This document shows, piece after piece, positions 1 through 5,402 of a stretch of 20,091 nucleotides of DNA (its first letter is position 1; every line of letters starts with the position of its first letter). Under the pieces are notes generated by a model that was not told where the DNA came from, searched no databases, and saw nothing but the letters and a program-made list of their open reading frames with translations. Location of the stretch: positions 1 to 20,091 of the IMG/VR virus record IMGVR_UViG_3300017782_000312, one strand, 5' to 3'. The stretch comes from a virus. The translations under genes and the position numbers were made by a program.

Positions 1-1296
1 ATTAATATTGACCAGCTGTTTAATTTTGATATTGGTTTTTCTATAGAGAATCAATTAGCTACAACTGGAGAGGAAATAATAGAATACAAAGTATTTGATC
101 GCTTAGGTAATTATAAATTCACTACTACTGAGGATGTATTATTAAAAGCGCCTACTGATTTAAAACCTATTGGAGCTGACTTGTATAAGGAATATTTAAA
201 ACCTTATAACCAGGTCAAATATGATGTCGAGCTGACAAGTGATAAAATTTTAAATCTCAATCCACAGCTATTATATGATGATCACGATTATACTCTAGGC
301 GCAAATACCTCAATAAATACTGATGAGAATTATGTCCTGGTGGGTAATAAGTCTATCAAAACTACTGTACACGCCAGAGAAAACGTAGATTTTGATGACA
401 CCTATGAGGTGATTATGAATACAGTTACTACTGATGACACTAAAAAATTAAAGGTAGGATTTTCGTTTTTTGTGGATCCAGATTATACTTTAACAAATTT
501 CTCAGATTTATGGGAGTATGAAATAGCTGTTATTGTTTATGCTTATGATGCTAATAATGATTTGATTTATTATAACTGGAAAACAAACGAATGGCAAACA
601 GGAACTGGATTAGGAGCAATCAATCAAAAAAATAGAACTAAGCTGCCACAATTTAAAAAGGTAGGGACCTGGCAAAATGTAGAACTAGAGTTAAATGCCT
701 ATGAGGAGGTCGAGGGTGATATGGATGTCACTATAAACATTCACTATCCTAGATTTACAGTTTACCCTAGTGCATCTGGTTTAGGTTTAATTAACGCTAC
801 CTACTTTGATAAAATATTTATAGCTGAGGCAAATGAAAACGCCAGCGAGATGATTGTCACTAATACTCAAAATGTAGTAAATACACAAACTGCTGTCTAT
901 GAGTCTAAAGGTATTTTTATCTCTAACTACTTAGGAGCTGATGCTTTCCAGGGCGGATTTGATGGATTTTTTGAGCGCCCTAGAGATTTTTCTATAGTAG
1001 CATCCGACTACCCAACAGTCGATAATATTGTATCACAGGAAATATTAAACGACTTTAGAGATTTTGTAAAGCGCTATGAGGGTACATTCTATAACCTTAA
1101 ATCAGAGCCTATTCCTATTGCGCCTCATAATAAAGTCTGGATTGACTTTGGATCTGGTACATTTAGAGAGGGCGCTAGTTGCTATATAGACTCAATGAGA
1201 TATGATGTAAAGGCTAATGAATATGAGCTAACTATGCACGTTCCTAACCAGACTAATGACGTAGCATCTACCTTTGGCGTAAAATTAAAGAAATAA
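1..1296 (+). CDS. Phage structural (probably tail) protein, 5'-truncated
   Basis: The frame is open from base 1 to the TAA at 1294-1296, so the gene begins upstream of the window. A TTG at 181 is in frame but is not needed as a start. At least 431 residues are present. The visible part is rich in Asp, Asn, Tyr and Thr, has no membrane segment or signal peptide and lacks Cys-rich motifs, as expected of a beta-rich virion protein. Its C-terminal 120 residues (including RDFVKRYEGTFYN and KVWIDFGSGTFREG) look like a conserved domain, but I do not recognise a named family. A strong terminator follows directly, so this is the last gene of a late operon whose other members lie outside the window. 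Tail, baseplate or fibre function is inferred from position only. Confidence 0.6.
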   Translation: MNIDQLFNFDIGFSIENQLATTGEEIIEYKVFDRLGNYKFTTTEDVLLKAPTDLKPIGADLYKEYLKPYNQVKYDVELTSDKILNLNPQLLYDDHDYTLGANTSINTDENYVLVGNKSIKTTVHARENVDFDDTYEVIMNTVTTDDTKKLKVGFSFFVDPDYTLTNFSDLWEYEIAVIVYAYDANNDLIYYNWKTNEWQTGTGLGAINQKNRTKLPQFKKVGTWQNVELELNAYEEVEGDMDVTINIHYPRFTVYPSASGLGLINATYFDKIFIAEANENASEMIVTNTQNVVNTQTAVYESKGIFISNYLGADAFQGGFDGFFERPRDFSIVASDYPTVDNIVSQEILNDFRDFVKRYEGTFYNLKSEPIPIAPHNKVWIDFGSGTFREGASCYIDSMRYDVKANEYELTMHVPNQTNDVASTFGVKLKK

Positions 1297-1323
1297 CAGT
1301 TTAAACAATCCCTTTTGTTTGCT

Positions 1324-1363
1324 GATCCCCAGGATAGTTTCGACTTGAATGGGGATTTTTTTT
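1324..1363 (+). terminator. Rho-independent terminator of the tail operon
   Basis: Arms ATCCCCA (1325-1331) and TGGGGAT (1350-1356) pair perfectly over 7 bp around an 18-base loop and run into eight T (1356-1363). It lies 28 bases after the tail-gene stop and before the first early promoter, separating late from early transcription. Confidence 0.85.
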
Positions 1364-1383
1364 ATAAAATTACTGTAAAAATA

Positions 1384-1414
1384 TTTGCATATTGAAAAAA
1401 TATTATTACTTTTA
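1384..1414 (+). promoter_or_regulatory. Bacteroidetes-type early promoter
   Basis: TTTG at 1384-1387, a 19-bp spacer, then TACTTTTA at 1407-1414, one mismatch from the known Bacteroidetes -7 box TAnnTTTG. The following leader is A-rich and contains AACAAAC. It would drive the single gene at 1447 and, by read-through, the replication genes. Confidence 0.65.
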
Positions 1415-1446
1415 CAGAGTAAAACAATAACAAACAACTAGAAATT

Positions 1447-1686
1447 ATGAGTACTACAATAGCAAAATTTACAACATCAAAAGGAAATGAAATTGAAATT
1501 TACACGACATTAACTATTGGTAAAGATGGTTGTGTCGTATATGACAAGTCTTGTCAACTGGAAAGATTTTACTGGATAGGTCACAATGCGTTTTTAAGTT
1601 GGGATGAATTTGAAAATGGATATCAAAAGGTAAAATCAATAAAATCTGTTGTTAATGCTTGGAAAAATGAGGATATACATTTTTAA
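1447..1686 (+). CDS. Hypothetical early protein, 79 aa
   Basis: I do not recognise this protein. It is 79 residues with no membrane segment, mixed charge and several aromatics (RFYWIG, FLSWDEFENGY). It has only two Cys (near residues 29 and 36), so a zinc site is unlikely. The ATG at 1447 is preceded by an A-rich leader (AACAAACAACTAGAAATT) with no Shine-Dalgarno site, normal for Bacteroidetes. It is flanked by its own promoter (1384-1414) and terminator (1698-1724), so it probably forms a one-gene transcript made at the start of infection. That position suits an early host-interaction or regulatory protein, but this is inference from context only. Confidence 0.7.
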   Translation: MSTTIAKFTTSKGNEIEIYTTLTIGKDGCVVYDKSCQLERFYWIGHNAFLSWDEFENGYQKVKSIKSVVNAWKNEDIHF

Positions 1687-1697
1687 CAAAATAACCC

Positions 1698-1724
1698 AGG
1701 GGAGGCAACTCCCCTATTTTTTTT
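1698..1724 (+). terminator. Rho-independent terminator with GCAA tetraloop
   Basis: AGGGGAG (1698-1704) pairs perfectly with CTCCCCT (1709-1715) around a GCAA (GNRA) loop, followed by A and eight T (1717-1724). The next gene starts only 5 bases after the T-run, so downstream genes depend on read-through, antitermination or an unseen promoter. Confidence 0.9.
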
Positions 1725-1728
1725 ATAT

Positions 1729-1920
1729 ATGAATAATTTAGAATTAGAATTTATCAATGAGATAAAACGCCTAGGACTTAGGAGGTTAGATGTTACAGAT
1801 CATTTAGGGATAACCTATCCGACTCTGAGATCTAAACTACAGGATCCTGGGCGCTTTACTTATGCAGAGCTGATTAAGCTAAAACAATTAAAATTAAATT
1901 TAAATAACCTAGAACTATGA
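1729..1920 (+). CDS. Small helix-turn-helix protein
   Basis: A 63-residue protein. Residues about 12-45 read as a helix-turn-helix: RRLDVTDHLGITYPTLRSKL has the small-residue turn and the polar recognition helix typical of Cro/CI-type or phage regulatory HTH proteins. It is all-alpha, with no other domain. The ATG at 1729 lies just after the terminator T-run. Its stop overlaps the next gene's start (ATGA at 1917-1920), so it is translationally linked to the recombination genes. It may regulate the early region, but no operator could be assigned. Confidence 0.6.
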   Translation: MNNLELEFINEIKRLGLRRLDVTDHLGITYPTLRSKLQDPGRFTYAELIKLKQLKLNLNNLEL

Positions 1921-2423
1921 AAACAATAAACATTAAGGGCAAAGAGTATGTCCAGGTCAATGAGCGTATTGGCTATTTTCATTCCCAGAAAAAATACGAC
2001 AAATGGGGAATCGAAACAATCAAAATTAAAGATGAGGTTTGCCAAACTAAAAAGGATCGCCTGGTACAGTTTAGAGCTGTAATCTTTGATGAGAATAAAA
2101 TGATTAGAGCAACTGGTCACGCTGAGGAATATATGGGCAGCAGCTACATAAATAAAACTTCATTTATTGAGAACTGTGAAACCTCAGCAATAGGTCGAGC
2201 ATTAGGACTGCTAGGAATCGGAATAGATACATCCATAGCATCAGCTGAGGAGGTTTCTAATGCAATATCTAATCAAAAGGAGGATAGCAGACCTTGGCTC
2301 AAGGAAACAGAATTAAAAGCGCTTTTAGAGAAAGGCACTAAAAAACAGGCGGAGAACGTACTCGCTGCCTATAAAATGAAAAACGAGTACAAAGATCAAA
2401 TAACTAATAAATTTAAATTATGA
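1917..2423 (+). CDS. ERF-type single-strand annealing protein
   Basis: 168 residues. The central segment ENCETSAIGRALGLLGIG (about residues 85-102) is the signature of ERF-superfamily phage recombination proteins (Ala/Glu-Thr-Ser-Ala-Ile-Gly-Arg-Ala-Leu). The basic N-terminal half would bind single-stranded DNA, and the C-terminal 40 residues, beginning at PWL, form a helical tail common in these proteins. Such proteins anneal complementary single strands during phage recombination and end repair. It overlaps the upstream HTH gene by 4 bases, and the following SSB-like gene starts inside its last codons (ATGA). Together with the exonuclease at 2892 it forms a lambda Red/RecET-like module. Confidence 0.8.
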   Translation: MKTINIKGKEYVQVNERIGYFHSQKKYDKWGIETIKIKDEVCQTKKDRLVQFRAVIFDENKMIRATGHAEEYMGSSYINKTSFIENCETSAIGRALGLLGIGIDTSIASAEEVSNAISNQKEDSRPWLKETELKALLEKGTKKQAENVLAAYKMKNEYKDQITNKFKL

Positions 2424-2689
2424 CAACAGAGAAAGTTTTTGCAGATGGATTTAGCTTTAAGCGTAGAACTGGAGCGCCAGACTTTGTAGTAGGAAACATT
2501 AGCGTTAAAGTTGATGATGCTGTTACATTTCTACAAAAGAATGCTAAAAATGGCTGGGTAAACCTAGACATTTTAACCGCTAAGAGCGGAAAGCAGTACA
2601 TTGAATTAAATCAATGGGAGCCTAATGGCGAAACACAAACAAAAAAGCAAGTCAATCCTGTAGCACAGGATGATGATTTGCCATTTTAA
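2420..2689 (+). CDS. Small single-stranded DNA-binding-like protein
   Basis: 89 residues. The protein ends in DDDLPF, the acidic-plus-Phe tail by which bacterial and phage SSB proteins recruit partner enzymes. The body (about residues 8-68) has alternating hydrophobic and aromatic residues compatible with a small beta-barrel, and the linker is Gln/Lys-rich. It is shorter than a standard SSB (about 110-180 aa), so the OB-fold is not certain. It overlaps the ERF gene by 4 bases and precedes a terminator. Role inferred: coating single-stranded DNA and recruiting replication or recombination proteins. Confidence 0.6.
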   Translation: MTTEKVFADGFSFKRRTGAPDFVVGNISVKVDDAVTFLQKNAKNGWVNLDILTAKSGKQYIELNQWEPNGETQTKKQVNPVAQDDDLPF

Positions 2690-2695
2690 TTAACC

Positions 2696-2723
2696 AGGGC
2701 GGCTGTAAAATGCTGCCCTTTTT
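2696..2723 (+). terminator. Terminator or attenuator after the SSB-like gene
   Basis: AGGGCGGC (2696-2703) pairs with GCTGCCCT (2712-2719) over 8 bp with one G-T wobble and an 8-base loop, followed by only five T. It probably reduces rather than abolishes transcription, since the genes downstream show no clear promoter. Confidence 0.7.
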
Positions 2724-2734
2724 ATTTAACTTAT

Positions 2735-2914
2735 ATGGCTAATACAATACATAACAAAGATGGCTCCTGGAAAGCGGATGATATTAAATATATGGAGGAG
2801 AGGATTATGGTATTATTGGAATATGTTGCCAACAGCAGAAATGAGGTATCATTGTTGAGGGACCAAGTTGCTTACTTAAAAACCAAACTAAATGAGAATA
2901 ACATTAACTACTAA
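2735..2914 (+). CDS. Small coiled-coil protein, 59 aa
   Basis: An ATG at 2735 opens 59 codons ending in TAA at 2912-2914. The product starts MANTIHNKDGSW. Its second half (about residues 19-53) is a predicted amphipathic helix with Leu/Val/Ile spacing typical of a coiled coil (EVSLLRDQVAYLKTKL). It overlaps the start of the exonuclease gene at 2892 by 23 bases in another frame, and so may be coupled to it. No family is recognised. It could be a dimeric accessory to the exonuclease or simply a short phage ORF. Confidence 0.55.
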   Translation: MANTIHNKDGSWKADDIKYMEERIMVLLEYVANSRNEVSLLRDQVAYLKTKLNENNINY

Positions 2915-3662
2915 ACAGGACTCCAATGAGGAGTACCATTCGCATAAATCTATATCAGCGAGTGGATTAAAAATGATTTATAAAAAATCAGTAAAGCATT
3001 ATTTAACTGCAAAGTTTACAGAATCGCCAGCAATGGCTCTAGGTACTGCTGTACATACTATAATGCTAGAGGGTCAAAAACAGTTTGACCAGGATTACTA
3101 TTTAATGCCTAAATACGATGGGCGGACCAAAGAGGGAAAGCAAATAAAAGCAAAGCACAAAAAGCTGGCTGGGGATCGCAAACAATTAAGGGACTCGGAT
3201 ATGGATATCATATCTGGAATAATGCAAAATCTAAGACAGCACGATCTGGCGCAAAAATATTGCACAGGAACTGTAGAGCTATCGCACTATGGTAAAATGG
3301 ATGGAATACCTATTAGAGTTCGCCCAGATGTATTTGGTGATAATTGGATAGGGGATGTCAAAACTTGCCAGGATAACTCTCCTGTAGCATTTAGGAGGGA
3401 CTTATATAAATACGCCTACCATTTACAGGCGTGCTTTTATTCTGATGTTTTAGGCTTTCCTCCAGAAAACTTTCGCTTTGTAGCTGTAGAAACAAACTAT
3501 CCATATTCTATTGAGGTTTATGCTTTAGATGATGATATGATAGCACAGGGTAGGCAAGCCTATAAAAAAGCATTATCAGACTGGGGTTTTTATTTAAGCA
3601 CAGGAATTGAGAAAGGCTACCAGGCTGCTGGTTATATGGATGATGGCGCTTTAATACTTTAG
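2892..3662 (+). CDS. RecE-like PD-(D/E)XK exonuclease
   Basis: 256 residues. The order of motifs matches the RecE/exonuclease VIII-like PD-(D/E)XK family: SISASGLKMIYK near residue 20; ALGTAVH with His55; RPDVFG with Asp146; GDVKT with Asp155 and Lys157; and the helix YAYHLQACFYSDVL with Gln179 and Tyr183. These residues bind metal and DNA in the family. Such enzymes digest one strand from duplex ends, exposing the tail that the annealing protein (1917) loads on. The start ATG lies inside the upstream coiled-coil ORF, and the stop is 5 bases before the next gene. Full family length for a phage version (E. coli RecE itself is far longer). Confidence 0.82.
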   Translation: MRITLTTKQDSNEEYHSHKSISASGLKMIYKKSVKHYLTAKFTESPAMALGTAVHTIMLEGQKQFDQDYYLMPKYDGRTKEGKQIKAKHKKLAGDRKQLRDSDMDIISGIMQNLRQHDLAQKYCTGTVELSHYGKMDGIPIRVRPDVFGDNWIGDVKTCQDNSPVAFRRDLYKYAYHLQACFYSDVLGFPPENFRFVAVETNYPYSIEVYALDDDMIAQGRQAYKKALSDWGFYLSTGIEKGYQAAGYMDDGALIL

Positions 3663-3667
3663 CTATT

Positions 3668-4099
3668 ATGACAGTAGATTTACAACTAATAAAATTGACA
3701 GTAGAGCGTTATTTTGGATTTAATTTAAATGTAAGATGCAGAGAGCGACATTTAGTAGATGCTAGAAAAATCTATTTTTCACTATGTAGAGATTTTACCA
3801 AAAGCAGTTTGATGCTAATAGGTAGATCAATGGATAGAGATCACGCTACAGCTTTGCACAATATTAGAAGTTGCAAGGATTTAAGGAAAACAGATCCAGA
3901 ATTTAATGAGAAATACATAGCTTTGTACAGGCGGCTAAGTATGTTTAAATCAGACTCCTGGAAATTTAAGGCATACAACGCTCCTAAAGTAATTCATCCA
4001 GGTAGATTTAGACAGTTAGGATATGGCAAAACGAAATCCATTCGAAAAGTATTTAACCAAAGAGGACCGACTCCAAAACAGCGTTATGAATTACATTAA
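3668..4099 (+). CDS. DnaA domain IV-like DNA-binding protein
   Basis: 143 residues. Residues about 10-70 match the C-terminal DNA-binding domain of DnaA: RCRERHLVDARKIYFSL aligns with the basic-loop/helix region, and IGRSMDRDHATALHNI with the DnaA signature (usually GrDHtTVlha). The AAA+ domain of full DnaA is absent. The protein could bind DnaA-box-like sites to help open a phage origin, compete with host DnaA, or act as a regulator. The basic C-terminal 30 residues are encoded by DNA that also encodes the start of the VRR-NUC protein. It sits 5 bases after the exonuclease gene, within the replication operon. Confidence 0.75.
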   Translation: MTVDLQLIKLTVERYFGFNLNVRCRERHLVDARKIYFSLCRDFTKSSLMLIGRSMDRDHATALHNIRSCKDLRKTDPEFNEKYIALYRRLSMFKSDSWKFKAYNAPKVIHPGRFRQLGYGKTKSIRKVFNQRGPTPKQRYELH

Positions 4100-4397
4100 G
4101 ATGCAGTATCCTGGCACTTTTGCGATTCATGTTCCCAATGAGGGCAAGCGCTCACCATTTGAACGCTACAAGTTTAAATACTTAGGCGGAGTTGCTGGAG
4201 TACCAGATATACTACTTTTTGCATCTAAAACTAAATACAGCGGTTTAGCGCTCGAATTAAAGGTAGGGTATAACAAACCTACAGAAAACCAAAAAAACTG
4301 CTTAGAGAGGCTTAAAAATGCCTCCTGGGATGCGCATTGGTGCAATTCGTTTGATGCCGCAAAAGAAATAATTGATAATTTTATGAGTTATGAGTGA
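4023..4397 (+). CDS. VRR-NUC domain nuclease
   Basis: 124 residues covering almost exactly one VRR-NUC (PD-(D/E)XK superfamily) domain. Visible motifs: Gln18 in EDRLQNSV; HVPNEGKRS (residues 36-44); GVPDIL with Asp62; LELKVG with Glu78 and Lys80; and TENQ (87-90). Phage single-domain VRR-NUC proteins cut branched or flap DNA, with Holliday-junction-type resolution a likely role. The ATG at 4023 is required because the conserved N-terminal Glu/Gln region lies just after it. This produces a 77-base overlap with the DnaA-like gene in a different frame. The next gene overlaps by 8 bases. Confidence 0.85.
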   Translation: MAKRNPFEKYLTKEDRLQNSVMNYIKMQYPGTFAIHVPNEGKRSPFERYKFKYLGGVAGVPDILLFASKTKYSGLALELKVGYNKPTENQKNCLERLKNASWDAHWCNSFDAAKEIIDNFMSYE

Positions 4398-4641
4398 ATA
4401 TAGAAATGTTTACTGGAATGAAATTGATCAGAGAATGTGGCGTACTACTACTACTGTAGATGATGTTACAGTACGCTATGAGTATGTAGGGACAATGACT
4501 AGAGCTGAGTATGATCTACTGATAGAAACTCTATGGGAGTTATTTGATGATAATAAAATCACTTTAGCTGAGTTCCAAAGAATCTTTGGTGATATTCGTA
4601 CATTTTGTGACCAGGTAAAAAATTTAGTGGAAAAAGCATAA
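4390..4641 (+). CDS. Hypothetical protein, 83 aa
   Basis: Not recognised. 83 residues, acidic, without membrane segment or Cys motif. The N-terminal 35 residues look beta-like (MWRTTTTVDDVTVRYEYVG). The rest is helical (MTRAEYDLLIETLWELF, then a second helix near residues 58-80). It overlaps the VRR-NUC gene by 8 bases (ATGAGTTATGAGTGA) and ends 3 bases before the initiator gene, so it is co-expressed with replication proteins. Confidence 0.65.
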   Translation: MSEYRNVYWNEIDQRMWRTTTTVDDVTVRYEYVGTMTRAEYDLLIETLWELFDDNKITLAEFQRIFGDIRTFCDQVKNLVEKA

Positions 4642-4644
4642 CAA

Positions 4645-5370
4645 ATGAAACCAAACTACTATGCAGTAATACCAGCGGAGGTTAGGTATAATGAGAAACT
4701 GACCGCCAACTCCAAATTACTTTATGGCGAACTAACCGCCCTAAGTAATAAAACAGGAGTCAGCTGGGCGCAAAATAAATACTTTGCTCAGTTATACTCT
4801 GTTGATTCTAGAACTGTATCTAGATGGATCAAACAGCTCCAGGAGGAGGGGTTTATAAAAATTAAAATGAAGTACGATAAACAAACCAAACAAGTCACTA
4901 AAAGACTCATAAAAATATCTACTGTAGGGGGTGGGGACAAAAATGTCCAGGGGGGACAAAAAGATCCCCAGGGTGGGGACAAAAATGTCCAGGATAATAT
5001 AGATATACATAATAGTAATAATAATACAAGAAATAATACCGCCACTTTTAAAAAAGTGTCAGATTTCAATGAGAAGTATCTTTTAGCCTATGAGCATATA
5101 GTTAAATTATTCCACGAAAGGAATATCCCAAAAACTACTAAACAAAAAGTAGAATGGTTAAATGTTATTAGATTGTGCGAGGAAAAAGACAAAGTAAAAC
5201 CTCAGCAGCTTTGGTGGATCTGTAATGAAGTTAGAAAGGATAGTTTCTGGGCAAAAAATTTTCTCACACTACTAAAGCTCAGAAAATCTAAAGATGGAGT
5301 AATGTATTTAAATAGATACATAGGAATTTTTGGAAATGAGCAATTTGATATTTTAGGTTCTGATAATTAA
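4645..5370 (+). CDS. Winged-helix replication initiator protein
   Basis: 241 residues. The N-terminal 80 residues are a winged helix of the kind found in phage replication initiators: YYAVIPAEVRYNEKLTANSK, WAQNKYFAQLYSVDSRTVSR and WIKQLQEEGFI. A low-complexity linker follows (residues 96-130) containing three 7-residue repeats (GGDKNVQ, GGQKDPQ, GGDKNVQ) and an Asn-rich stretch. The C-terminal 100 residues form a helical domain of the DnaD/helicase-loader kind by position. This layout resembles lambda O: DNA binding at the N-terminus, helicase contact at the C-terminus, and DNA repeats between them inside the gene. The primase-helicase gene follows after 32 bases. Expected role: bind the iterons at 4930-4992 and load the helicase. 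Confidence 0.82.
   Translation: MKPNYYAVIPAEVRYNEKLTANSKLLYGELTALSNKTGVSWAQNKYFAQLYSVDSRTVSRWIKQLQEEGFIKIKMKYDKQTKQVTKRLIKISTVGGGDKNVQGGQKDPQGGDKNVQDNIDIHNSNNNTRNNTATFKKVSDFNEKYLLAYEHIVKLFHERNIPKTTKQKVEWLNVIRLCEEKDKVKPQQLWWICNEVRKDSFWAKNFLTLLKLRKSKDGVMYLNRYIGIFGNEQFDILGSDN
4927..5040. other. Candidate phage replication origin
   Basis: The iteron array (4930-4992) is followed at once by about 48 bases that are nearly all A/T (4993-5040, with TAATATAGATATAC and ATAATAGTAATAATAATAC), a plausible DNA-unwinding element. Iterons plus an AT-rich tract inside the initiator gene is the known arrangement of the lambda origin in gene O. Origin function is inferred from this architecture. Confidence 0.6.
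4930..4992. repeat. Three 21-bp direct repeats (iterons)
   Basis: Three consecutive 21-bp units start at 4930, 4951 and 4972. Units 1 and 3 are identical; unit 2 is divergent. All three contain GGGGACAAAAA, at 4933, 4952 and 4975. Units 1 and 3 carry a small inverted repeat GGACA-AAAA-TGTCC; unit 2 carries GGGGA and TCCCC arms. The period is exactly seven codons, so the array is translated in frame as the initiator's linker. G-runs here are unusual for this AT-rich genome. Confidence 0.9.
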
Positions 5371-5382
5371 TTTTTACTTTTA
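5352..5382 (+). promoter_or_regulatory. Possible weak promoter before primase-helicase
   Basis: TACTTTTA (5375-5382) is identical to the -7-like box at 1407 and is followed by AACAAAC, as at the two other TACTTTT promoters. A TTTA (5352-5355) lies 19 bp upstream, one mismatch from TTTG. Confidence 0.4.
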
Positions 5383-5402
5383 ACAAACAAACAACAAACC
5401 AA

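Noticed and set aside
181-183. TTG as the start of the first structural gene
   Set aside because: The frame is open to base 1 with normal codon use, so the gene is truncated by the window edge.
4930-4992. CRISPR-like array
   Set aside because: Units are directly adjacent without spacers, only three copies, and in frame with a coding linker.
4788-5069. Open frames on the minus strand across the iterons, coding Pro/Trp/Phe-rich repeats
   Set aside because: They are mirror readings of the repeats inside the well-supported initiator gene, with no promoter on that strand.
5105-5118. Possible DnaA box near TTATTCCACGA
   Set aside because: It deviates too far from TTATCCACA, is single, and lies in coding sequence; other candidates were no better.
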